Of a stretch of DNA of 32,255 nucleotides, positions 7,219 to 14,709 are shown piece after piece. Numbering within the stretch: position 1 is the stretch's first letter; every line of letters begins with the position of its first letter. Where the stretch lies: the NCBI GenBank assembly GCA_009703055.1, contig WLGW01000014.1, forward strand, positions 1 to 32,255, written 5' to 3'. The position numbers and the translations under genes were made by a program. The notes under the pieces are model-generated. The model was not told where the DNA came from. It saw only the letters and a program-made list of their open reading frames with translations, and searched no databases. The DNA comes from Actinomycetota bacterium. GTDB taxonomy: Bacteria; Actinomycetota; Acidimicrobiia; Acidimicrobiales; Ilumatobacteraceae.

Positions 7219-8502
7219 TTAATCCGACCTTGACTTCTTCTTGAAGAGCAGGCCAATCGCAAGAATTGCCGCCGTCACTGACGCCAAGAGAATTGCCATC
7301 TTTGCATTCGTCTGATCGGCTTCGTTTGGCAATGCAAGTTCTGTGATGAACAATGCAACTGTGAAGCCAATACCTGCAGCAGTGCCGACACCCACAACCT
7401 GAAGTGGACGAGCACCTTCAGGCGCATCTGCGATACCGCTCCTGATCGCCAAGCGTGTGGCAACAAAGATTCCCAGCGGCTTACCAACAAGCAAGCCAAA
7501 GAAGATTCCCCACGTCACCGATGAACCGAATGCATCACGAAGACCCTCAATTGACACTTCAATGCCACTGTTCGCCAACGCAAAGACGGGAACAATGAAG
7601 AAACTGCTCCACGGATGCAAAACATGCTGTAGCCATTCCACTGTCGAGACAGAACTTCGTGCAGCGTGAGTCGCCATCCGAGCGGCATCAATATCGGACA
7701 CTTCGAACCCATCATCAACATCTACAAGTTGTGTCTGCACACGTGGTGATGCCGGAGCAAGGAGACCCATCATCACTCCAGCAATCGTCGGATGAATTCC
7801 GCCTTCATGCATGGCAAACCACACGAACACCCCGACCACGACATAGACCGCAATGGTTTGTACACCCGAACGACGCACAAGTACAGCCAAGACAACACCG
7901 ATGAATGCCGCAGTGATCCATCCGAAGGCAACACCAGAGGAATAGACGACAGCGATGATGATGATTGCGCCAATGTCATCGACAATCGCAAGGCCTAAGA
8001 GGAATGCACGCAATGATGACGGCACTCTCCCCTTCGCAACTGACAACACACCGACTGCGAGTGCAATGTCTGTTGCTACAGGAATCGCCCAGCCACGAGG
8101 GGCAGTTGAACCAGCAATTGCCAGATACACAAGCGCAGGAATCGCCATGCCGCCAATGGCGGCGATACCCGGAAGAAGCGCAGCACGACGGTTTGACAGA
8201 TGGCCGTGAGTTACCTCACGCTTAATCTCAAGACCAACAACAAAAAAGAAGATGGTCATTAATCCGTCATTGACCCAATGTCGCAAGTCAAGGTCGAGCG
8301 AATGCCCAGCGAAACTCACCGATGCTTTTGTTGCCCACAAACTTTCATATGACGCGGACCACGGAGAGTTGGCCCAGATCAAAGCCACTACTGCAGCGAT
8401 TGCAAGCAACACTGCACCTGAGGATTCTCTGTGAAGAAAATCTCGCAACGGCGAAAGACGACGAACCGAAGAGTGAGATGACTTCTGTGGGGGGTTGTTC
8501 AT
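7219..8502 (-). CDS. nhaA: NhaA Na+/H+ antiporter
   Basis: 427 residues with about twelve membrane segments. It exchanges cytoplasmic Na+ for external H+ for sodium and pH homeostasis. Signature parts are 'FLHRESSGAVLLA', 'FFFVVGLEIKREV', 'PVATDIALAVGVL' and 'LAIVDDIGAIIIIA'; the paired aspartates of the last match the ion-binding Asp163/164 of E. coli NhaA. The ATG has AGGAG six bases upstream (8509-8513), and a TACACT box at 8560-8565 could be its -10, giving a normal leader of about 50 bases. It is one of the few unit heads here with a classic Shine-Dalgarno. Confidence 0.95.
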   Translation of the reverse strand: MNNPPQKSSHSSVRRLSPLRDFLHRESSGAVLLAIAAVVALIWANSPWSASYESLWATKASVSFAGHSLDLDLRHWVNDGLMTIFFFVVGLEIKREVTHGHLSNRRAALLPGIAAIGGMAIPALVYLAIAGSTAPRGWAIPVATDIALAVGVLSVAKGRVPSSLRAFLLGLAIVDDIGAIIIIAVVYSSGVAFGWITAAFIGVVLAVLVRRSGVQTIAVYVVVGVFVWFAMHEGGIHPTIAGVMMGLLAPASPRVQTQLVDVDDGFEVSDIDAARMATHAARSSVSTVEWLQHVLHPWSSFFIVPVFALANSGIEVSIEGLRDAFGSSVTWGIFFGLLVGKPLGIFVATRLAIRSGIADAPEGARPLQVVGVGTAAGIGFTVALFITELALPNEADQTNAKMAILLASVTAAILAIGLLFKKKSRSD

Positions 8503-8559
8503 TGGTGGCTCCTACAACTGCCGACCAGACTTCCCGACTCACCAAATTTTCAAAGCAAG

Positions 8560-8565
8560 AGTGTA
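8560..8565 (-). promoter_or_regulatory. Candidate -10 box (TACACT) of nhaA
   Basis: Minus-strand TACACT about 57 bases before the nhaA start, the same hexamer as at ssrA. It would give a leader carrying the AGGAG Shine-Dalgarno. Confidence 0.3.
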
Positions 8566-8605
8566 TGTAACGGTGCAGGGCCTCTTGATTCCCTGCGAAA
8601 AGCGT

Positions 8606-10012
8606 TTATGACTTGCGGATAACGCCGTCTCTGATGGCCGCGGCTGCCACTGCAGGAGCAACCTTTTCCACGATGGTCTTGTCGAACACCGATGGAACAA
8701 CGAAGTCTGGCGACAAATCTGCATCGCTCACTGATTCTGCAATTGCGACAGCTGCTGCCAACTTCATGCCTTCAGTGATGTCATATGCATTTGCGTCAAG
8801 CGCACCGCGGAAAATGCCAGGGAACGCAAGAACGTTGTTGATCTGGTTTGGATAGTCGGAACGACCAGTGGCCATAACAGCAGCCAAACCATCAACTTCT
8901 TCGGGACGAATTTCTGGGTTCGGGTTGGCCATTGCGAACACCAAGGGGTTCTTTGCCATCGAACGAACATCTGCAGCAGTGATGAGGTCTGGACCACTCA
9001 CGCCAATGAAGACGTCGGAACCCTTCATCACATCAGAGATGGTTCCCATCTTGCGGCTGGGGTTCGTGTTCTGAGCAAACCACTCTTTTGCAGAGTTGAG
9101 CTCGCCACGACCGGTGTAGATCGCACCTGCACGGTCACACCCAACAACTTCGCCAACACCTGCGTTGAGAAGAATCTTGCCGATGGCAACACCGGCTGCG
9201 CCTACGCCTGCAATAACGACGGAAAGATCTTCCATCTTCTTGCCGGTGATCTTCAACGAATTCCACAAAGCAGCAAGGGTCACCACGGCAGTGCCGTGCT
9301 GGTCATCATGGAAAACCGGAATGTCGAGGCTTGCACGCAAACGCTCTTCAATTTCGAAGCACTCAGGAGCTGCGATGTCTTCCAGGTTGATGCCCCCGAA
9401 TGTCGGAGCGATGCGCTGGACGAAGTCCACTACTTCATCGACGGTACGAGCATTGATACAGATAGGGAAACCGTCGACGCCGCCGAACTCTTTAAAGAGG
9501 AGTGCTTTGCCTTCCATCACTGGCATGGCACCTTCGGGGCCAATGTCGCCAAGACCGAGAACTGCAGTGCCGTTACTCACGATCGCCACCGTGTTTTTAC
9601 GGATGGTGTACTTGTGTGAGAGAGCAGGGTCATTCTGGATGGCAGTACACACGCGTGCGACGCCAGGCGTGTAGGCCATCGAGAGGTCGTCTTTGTCGCG
9701 CACCGGCGCGGTGGAGAACATCTGGATCTTGCCGTTCTCATGCATACGGAAAGTACGGTCCCACCAGTCCACGAGCCTGATGTTCGGCGTGTTCTTGACT
9801 GCTTCAACGACCACCAGCTGGTGAGCTTCGTCACGGCAGTGGACGACCAAAGTACGGCGAAGGACGGGTCCGCGGATATCAAACCCATCAAGGGCGCCAA
9901 TATTGCCCCCTGCGTCACCAATTGCAGTGCACAAATGTCCGAGTGCGCCCGGGACATTGTCCAGTTCACAGTCGAGGCCGATGGAGAAGGCTGCAGCAGG
10001 AATAGTTGCCAT
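8606..10012 (-). CDS. NAD(P)-malic enzyme with N-terminal ACT domain
   Basis: 468 residues. Oxidatively decarboxylates malate to pyruvate. Residues ~8-80 form an ACT-like regulatory domain ('DNVPGALGHLCTAIGDAGGNIGALDG'). The malic N-domain follows with 'YTPGVARVC' and 'GTAVLGLGDIGPEGAMPVMEGK', then 'NLEDIAAPECFEIE' and 'FHDDQHGTAVV', then the NAD-binding domain 'IAGVGAAGVAIGKILL'. Cofactor choice cannot be fixed by eye. The ACT domain suggests allosteric control by an amino acid or other small ligand. The ATG at 10012 has TAGCCT nine bases upstream and no Shine-Dalgarno. Confidence 0.92.
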   Translation of the reverse strand: MATIPAAAFSIGLDCELDNVPGALGHLCTAIGDAGGNIGALDGFDIRGPVLRRTLVVHCRDEAHQLVVVEAVKNTPNIRLVDWWDRTFRMHENGKIQMFSTAPVRDKDDLSMAYTPGVARVCTAIQNDPALSHKYTIRKNTVAIVSNGTAVLGLGDIGPEGAMPVMEGKALLFKEFGGVDGFPICINARTVDEVVDFVQRIAPTFGGINLEDIAAPECFEIEERLRASLDIPVFHDDQHGTAVVTLAALWNSLKITGKKMEDLSVVIAGVGAAGVAIGKILLNAGVGEVVGCDRAGAIYTGRGELNSAKEWFAQNTNPSRKMGTISDVMKGSDVFIGVSGPDLITAADVRSMAKNPLVFAMANPNPEIRPEEVDGLAAVMATGRSDYPNQINNVLAFPGIFRGALDANAYDITEGMKLAAAVAIAESVSDADLSPDFVVPSVFDKTIVEKVAPAVAAAAIRDGVIRKS

Positions 10013-10021
10013 AAGGCACTA

Positions 10022-10027
10022 AGGCTA
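10022..10027 (-). promoter_or_regulatory. Candidate leaderless -10 box (TAGCCT) of the malic enzyme gene
   Basis: TAGCCT on the minus strand, nine bases before ATG 10012. Confidence 0.55.
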
Positions 10028-10064
10028 CGCATCCAAATGAGGCAAAACATGACCATTTATGAAA

Positions 10065-10070
10065 TAGCCT
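10065..10070 (+). promoter_or_regulatory. Candidate -10 box (TAGCCT) of the desaturase gene
   Basis: TAGCCT, the same hexamer as at murI, mec, malic enzyme and kup. Six bases later comes ATC (10077), in frame with the desaturase. Its TAG is also the in-frame stop that closes the desaturase frame upstream. Confidence 0.45.
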
Positions 10071-10076
10071 GCTCCT

Positions 10077-11168
10077 ATCGAGAATCAATCTGCTCCCCTC
10101 ATCAAAGAACGCACCCATTCGCTGAATACCGTCCGCGAATCGATTCCTGCGGTCTGTTACGAACGCCCAACCGGACGTGCTGTCCGTGCCCTGATTAAGG
10201 CCACGATTGTTTATGGCATCACCCTTGCCGCACTAGCAATGGCCACTTCGTGGTGGGCCATTATTCCTCTCTGGGTCGCAGGCGGTCTTGCAGTCTCTGG
10301 CCTCTTCGTCTTGGGTCACGACGCATCGCACGGTGCACTGCTGTCTTCTCAGAAGATCAATCGCATCGTGGCGCAGATCACCATGGGACCAAGCGTTCAT
10401 GTTGAGTCAGCGTGGGACCTCGGCCATAACCGCATTCACCATGGCTACACCACACGCGAAGGCTTCGACTTTGTCTGGCACCCCGCAACAGTTGAGCAGT
10501 ACCGCACGTACAACGCGATCCAACGTTTGCAGCACCGTGTGGAATGGTCATGGGTTGGTTCTGGCGTGTACTTCTTGCGCACCGTGTGGTGGGAAAAGAT
10601 GTGGCGCTACAACCCAGAGGGCAAGCGTCGCGCAGCAGTTGTTCGCGACAAGATCACTTTGGGCATCGGCATCGCCATCGTTCTTGGCATTACAGCAACA
10701 ATCGGTGCACTCACTGGCGGCGCAGTCGCTGCGGTGTGGTTGCCCATCAAGTTGTTCGTTGTTCCATTCATCTTGTTCGGTCAAATCATCGGATGGACCG
10801 TGTACGTACACCACGTATCTCCTGACATCCGTTGGTGGTCGAAGAAGGAATGGTCTCAGTACAAGGGCCAGATGGAATCAACCACCATCATGAAGACACC
10901 TCGTCTCGTGAACTGGTTGTGGTTCCACAACATCTTCGTGCACGTGCCACACCATGTTGATGTCCGCATTCCTTTCCACCAGTTGCCAGCTGCAGCCAAT
11001 GCGATCGAAGCGGCCTACCCCGAAACTGTGCGACGCATCCGTTTGTCTTTCCGCGAATTCCTTCGTTCGACAAAGAACTGCAAGTTGTACGACTTTGAGG
11101 CTGGCACCTGGTTGCCGTACTCCGCAGCCCAGGGTGCTCCTGTACCCGCTGCACCAGTCGCTGCGTAA
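10077..11168 (+). CDS. Membrane fatty acid desaturase (start codon uncertain)
   Basis: Di-iron membrane desaturase with all three histidine boxes: 'HDASH', 'HNRIHH' and 'HVPHH'. It introduces a double bond into a fatty acyl chain, adjusting membrane fluidity; regiospecificity is not visible. The first ATG is at 10239 (309 residues), but the frame is open back to 10068. The extra part contains 'LNTVRESIPAVCYERP' and a hydrophobic helix, the usual N-terminus of this family, so the protein probably starts upstream. No ATG, GTG or TTG exists there. An ATC at 10077, six bases after TAGCCT, would give 363 residues; ATC 10101 or CTG 10122 are alternatives. A frameshift error at the 5' end is also possible. 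Confidence 0.85.
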   Translation: MENQSAPLIKERTHSLNTVRESIPAVCYERPTGRAVRALIKATIVYGITLAALAMATSWWAIIPLWVAGGLAVSGLFVLGHDASHGALLSSQKINRIVAQITMGPSVHVESAWDLGHNRIHHGYTTREGFDFVWHPATVEQYRTYNAIQRLQHRVEWSWVGSGVYFLRTVWWEKMWRYNPEGKRRAAVVRDKITLGIGIAIVLGITATIGALTGGAVAAVWLPIKLFVVPFILFGQIIGWTVYVHHVSPDIRWWSKKEWSQYKGQMESTTIMKTPRLVNWLWFHNIFVHVPHHVDVRIPFHQLPAAANAIEAAYPETVRRIRLSFREFLRSTKNCKLYDFEAGTWLPYSAAQGAPVPAAPVAA

Positions 11169-11191
11169 TCAGCAATCGACGTTCGCACCTC

Positions 11192-11197
11192 TAAGGT
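11192..11197 (+). promoter_or_regulatory. Candidate leaderless -10 box (TAAGGT)
   Basis: TAAGGT, seven bases before the GTG at 11205 of the flavin oxidoreductase gene. Confidence 0.45.
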
Positions 11198-11204
11198 GTG
11201 AACC

Positions 11205-12215
11205 GTGAGCGCAGTTCCACTTTCCATTCTTGACCTTGCGTCAATTTCCGCTGGCGACAGCGTGGGGCAAAGCCTGCAGAACTGTGTCTCTCTTGCTCAG
11301 CGTGCAGAGGAATTGGGTTTCACGCGCGTTTGGTACGCAGAGCATCACAACTTTGAGTCCATTGCCTCTTCTGCCACCTCAGTTCTCATTGCACATGTAG
11401 CCGCACATACACACACCATTCGCCTCGGCTCTGGTGGCATCATGTTGCCGAACCACTCGCCCCTTGTCATCGCTGAACAGTTCGGCACACTTGCCTCACT
11501 GCACCCGGGTCGCATCGACCTCGGGCTCGGTCGCGCACCAGGAACCGACCAAGTCACCATGCGTGCCATGCGACGCGATCCGCGCGCATCAGAAGATTTC
11601 GCAGATGACGTTGTGGAGTTACAGGCGTTTCTTTCCGACACATCGCGCGTTGCGGGCGTGAACGCAATGCCCGGTCGCGGAACACACGTGCCGTTGTACA
11701 TTCTCGGATCTTCTCTCTACGGCGCACAGGTTGCAGCGCACTTTGGTCTCCCCTTTGCATTTGCCTCGCACTTTGCACCCACACATCTCATCGATGCATT
11801 GCGCATCTACCGCGAACGTTTTTCTCCATCGGCTCAATTAAGCGAACCGTACGCAATGGCCAGCATGAATGTGATCGCTGCCGATACTGAGGAATCCGCA
11901 CTACGTCAAAAAGAATTGCGTCGTCGCAACTTCACACGGGCTCTGTTCAGCCGTCAAGGGCAAAAACTGTCCGATGAAGAAGTCATTGAAGTTCTCAAGA
12001 CTCCTCAAGGTGCTCATGTTGATCAGATGTTCACGTATGCAGCCGTTGGCACTCCTGATGTGGTCAAAGCCGGCGTCGAAGACTTTGCTGCTCTGACGCA
12101 AGCTGACGAGATAATCACCGCGCATCACTGTGAGAGCGGCGCAGCACGTATTCGTTCCCTTGAACTTCTTGCGCAAACAATGTCGTTGACACCGCGACAA
12201 CCAGTGATGCAATGA
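11205..12215 (+). CDS. Luciferase-like (LLM class) flavin-dependent oxidoreductase
   Basis: 336 residues, TIM-barrel family of bacterial luciferase-like enzymes. '[16 protein letters not shown]' (~residues 33-48), '[42 protein letters not shown]' (read as separate typical segments) and '[26 protein letters not shown]' place it in the alkanal-monooxygenase-like group that also includes the hypothetical YvbT/YtmO type. Cofactor FMN or F420 cannot be decided. The GTG start follows TAAGGT by seven bases. Its stop overlaps the next gene's ATG by four bases, so the two are translationally coupled. Confidence 0.85.
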   Translation: MSAVPLSILDLASISAGDSVGQSLQNCVSLAQRAEELGFTRVWYAEHHNFESIASSATSVLIAHVAAHTHTIRLGSGGIMLPNHSPLVIAEQFGTLASLHPGRIDLGLGRAPGTDQVTMRAMRRDPRASEDFADDVVELQAFLSDTSRVAGVNAMPGRGTHVPLYILGSSLYGAQVAAHFGLPFAFASHFAPTHLIDALRIYRERFSPSAQLSEPYAMASMNVIAADTEESALRQKELRRRNFTRALFSRQGQKLSDEEVIEVLKTPQGAHVDQMFTYAAVGTPDVVKAGVEDFAALTQADEIITAHHCESGAARIRSLELLAQTMSLTPRQPVMQ

Positions 12216-12862
12216 GCGACTACGAAGAGATCAACGCCGGCGACACAATCTGGCGTTTTGAAAAAGACTTCTTCACTTCAAACTGGACATGCATCTGGGG
12301 CAAAGGATGCAAAGGAATCGATGTAGCGGAAGATACGACGAAGAACTTTGGCTGCTGCTCGCTGGGGTGTGAACTCGATGGCGTTGAAGAAGCCATGAAT
12401 CTCTCCGCATATGCCGCGATGATCCCGCAGCACTTATTTCAATTCTCCGCCGAAGCAAAGGCAGATGGAATCTTTGCGAACGAGAAAAACAGTGCCACCC
12501 GCGTCATTGATGGTGCGTGCATTTTTCTCAATCGAAATGGTTTCTCTGGTGGCGCAGGCTGTGCACTGCACCACGGTGCACTCCACTTTGAAGAGTCCAT
12601 TACCGAATGGAAGCCATCGGTGTGTTGGCAACTGCCCATCAAAGTTGACTGGGAGATGCGCGACGACAACGTGGAGATTGCAACTGTGCACCGCTGGGAT
12701 CGCAAGGCATGGGGCGAAGTGGGCGATGACATGGCCTGGTGCTGCACCGAAGGTAGCGACGCCTATTGTGGCGAGTCACGAGTCATCGACAGCCTCAGCG
12801 AGGAAATCGCTGGGATCGTCGGTGAACCAGTGTTTGTGGAGTTGAGAAAGCGCTTGGCGTAG
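12212..12862 (+). CDS. Cysteine-rich putative metal-binding protein (DUF3109/YkgJ-like)
   Basis: 216 residues with eleven cysteines in clusters: 'WTCIWGKGC', 'FGCCSLGC', 'DGACIFL', '[11 protein letters not shown]', 'KPSVCWQLP' and 'AWCCTE...YCG'. The middle part fits the pattern of zinc- or iron-chelating proteins of the YkgJ/DUF3109 kind, in which a CALxxAALxxG...KPxxCxxxP stretch is usual. No signal peptide or membrane segment. Function unknown. The ATG overlaps the stop of the flavin oxidoreductase (ATGA), so a joint role, for example metal or cluster handling for that enzyme, is possible but only inferred. Its stop lies in a hairpin shared with the convergent ligase gene. Confidence 0.6.
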   Translation: MSDYEEINAGDTIWRFEKDFFTSNWTCIWGKGCKGIDVAEDTTKNFGCCSLGCELDGVEEAMNLSAYAAMIPQHLFQFSAEAKADGIFANEKNSATRVIDGACIFLNRNGFSGGAGCALHHGALHFEESITEWKPSVCWQLPIKVDWEMRDDNVEIATVHRWDRKAWGEVGDDMAWCCTEGSDAYCGESRVIDSLSEEIAGIVGEPVFVELRKRLA

Positions 12863-12876
12863 TCGTTACTCGCCAA
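12854..12876. terminator. Bidirectional hairpin containing both stop codons
   Basis: TTGGCG (12854-12859) pairs with CGCCAA (12871-12876). After a bulged T, AGT pairs with ACT around a CGTT loop. The TAG of the cysteine-rich gene and the TAA of the ligase gene both lie inside. No T-run on either side. Confidence 0.5.
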
Positions 12877-14602
12877 TGAGTTCTTTACGAAGTTCTCGCT
12901 TCAAAAACTTTCCAGTGGCATTGCGCGGAATCGGCTCGCTACGGAACCACACCCGAGACGGAATCTTGTGCTTTGCCAATGTGACCGCCAAGTGCGAGCG
13001 CAACTCTTCTTCCGTTAACGAAGAACCCGGACGCAAGACCAGCACCGCCGCAACTTCTTCACCTAGACGTTCATCGGGGACTCCAAAGACGGCAGCTTCA
13101 GCGATTGCTTCATGGTTGTAGATCGCTGCTTCCACCTCACTGCAGTACACGTTCTCGCCACCACGAATCACCATGTCCTTTGCGCGATCCACGATGTAGA
13201 CGAAACCGTCTTCGTCAATGCGCGCAACATCGCCAGTGTTCAGCCAGCCATCCTTGATGGTCTCCGCATTCGCCTCTGGTCGATTCAAGTATCCCTTGAT
13301 GATGATCGCGCCGCGCACACACAAAATTCCGACAGTGTTCGGATCCCGCGGCAAGTCATTGCCATCTTCGTCAACAAGTTTTCCTTCCAAGGTGGGCACC
13401 AATGGGCCACACGACTCTGGGCGCTCCAGATACAAGCGTGAAGAGTTTGCTGTGATGATTCCGCACGTTTCGGTCATGCCGTAACCGGTGGACGGCTGAC
13501 CTTGCTTTAACGCACCTGCAATCTTGTGCACGAGGTCTGGCTGTAGTGCTGAGCCTCCACCGCCCATTCCTTGCAACGTCGATGTGTCGCGCTTCGACCA
13601 ATCAGGGTGCATCAACAATTCGCGCCCCATTGTGGGAACACCAGAGAAGTTAGTGATGCCTTCACGCTCAATGAGTTCAAGCGCGCGACCTGCGTCCCAC
13701 TTGTACATCATCACGACTTTGGCGCCCGTGAGCGTTGCCGGATGCAAGATGCAGTTGCACGCTGTGACATGGAAGAACGGAGTCGGCGCCATGAACGCAG
13801 CTGGCGTCACCGGCTTTGGTGGTGGCGCAGGCATGTCGCCCGCTTCAATCGCCTTCTGTTCCGCGAGAGCAGTTGCACCTGTCATTGCGGCGATATTCAA
13901 GATGTTGGAAACAGAGCCACGATTCGTGAGCTGTGCACCTTTGGGAAACCCAGTTGTGCCAGACGTGTAGAAAATGGTTGCGTCGTCCTCTGGTTCGATC
14001 TCGATGTTCGGCAACGCCCCAGGATCAACACCACTGAGTGCATCAGCCCATGCCACAGCACCTGTTGGCAATGAACCCTCATGTCGCGCAACAACCAGAT
14101 GCATCGCAGGTGCGTTACTGATCTGCACCAAACGTTCAAGACGTTCACCGTCAACAATGAGAACTTTGGGCTCACTGTCCTTCAGTGCATATTCCATCTC
14201 AGACGGTGTCCACCACGCATTCATCCCAACGAGTGCTGCCCCCACTGAAACTGTCGCCCAATACGCCACGACCCATTCCGGATAATTGCGCATCGACACT
14301 GCGACGCGATCATGTCGCCCGACACCTTGAGCCACGAGGTATGCAGCCAACACTCGTACCTGTTTGTGGATCTCGCCGTATGTGTAGCGCTCATCTTCAT
14401 AGACCAAATAGTCCTTATCAGCGTGAGCTGCCGACATTTCCCAGAGGAAACGCATGTGAGGTGGCGCTGCTGCGAACACCTTTGTAGGCACCCCATGAAT
14501 CTCAATAGTGGTGGTCGCGAACGGAGACCCCGGGGCATCGAGTTCGCTACGGGCTTGGAGATAGTGCTGAATCACCCCCCTATCTTTACCCAAATGTGAC
14601 AT
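12866..14602 (-). CDS. Acyl-CoA synthetase (AMP-binding, FadD-like)
   Basis: 578 residues. Activates a carboxylic acid to its acyl-CoA through an acyl-AMP. Motifs in order are the P-loop 'FYTSGTTGFPKGAQLTN', 'APTPFFHVT', 'GYGMTETCG', 'NTGDVARIDEDGFVYIVDR' with the ribose-binding aspartate, 'GGENVYCSEVE', and the C-terminal catalytic lysine in 'RNATGKFLKREL'. Substrate is probably a medium or long fatty acid, but this is not fixed by sequence. I take ATG 14602; a GTG at codon 10 next to a G-run is an alternative. Convergent with the previous gene with three bases between stops, divergent from kup. Confidence 0.9.
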   Translation of the reverse strand: MSHLGKDRGVIQHYLQARSELDAPGSPFATTTIEIHGVPTKVFAAAPPHMRFLWEMSAAHADKDYLVYEDERYTYGEIHKQVRVLAAYLVAQGVGRHDRVAVSMRNYPEWVVAYWATVSVGAALVGMNAWWTPSEMEYALKDSEPKVLIVDGERLERLVQISNAPAMHLVVARHEGSLPTGAVAWADALSGVDPGALPNIEIEPEDDATIFYTSGTTGFPKGAQLTNRGSVSNILNIAAMTGATALAEQKAIEAGDMPAPPPKPVTPAAFMAPTPFFHVTACNCILHPATLTGAKVVMMYKWDAGRALELIEREGITNFSGVPTMGRELLMHPDWSKRDTSTLQGMGGGGSALQPDLVHKIAGALKQGQPSTGYGMTETCGIITANSSRLYLERPESCGPLVPTLEGKLVDEDGNDLPRDPNTVGILCVRGAIIIKGYLNRPEANAETIKDGWLNTGDVARIDEDGFVYIVDRAKDMVIRGGENVYCSEVEAAIYNHEAIAEAAVFGVPDERLGEEVAAVLVLRPGSSLTEEELRSHLAVTLAKHKIPSRVWFRSEPIPRNATGKFLKRELRKELIGE

Positions 14603-14694
14603 TTGTCGCTAGCGGGGGTTGGGCCACGGCATACCTCGATGGAGTGGGTCAGACACTCGCGTTCCGCACCCAATTATCGGCTCCAAATGGGGAT

Positions 14695-14700
14695 TAGCCT
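14695..14700 (+). promoter_or_regulatory. Candidate leaderless -10 box (TAGCCT) of kup
   Basis: TAGCCT, nine bases before the kup ATG at 14710. Confidence 0.55.
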
Positions 14701-14709
14701 CAAGAAGCG

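Noticed and set aside
10050-10198. Small ORF starting at ATG 10050 upstream of the desaturase
   Set aside because: It lies in a different frame from the desaturase and its product has no family resemblance, while the desaturase frame across the same bases encodes the expected family N-terminus.
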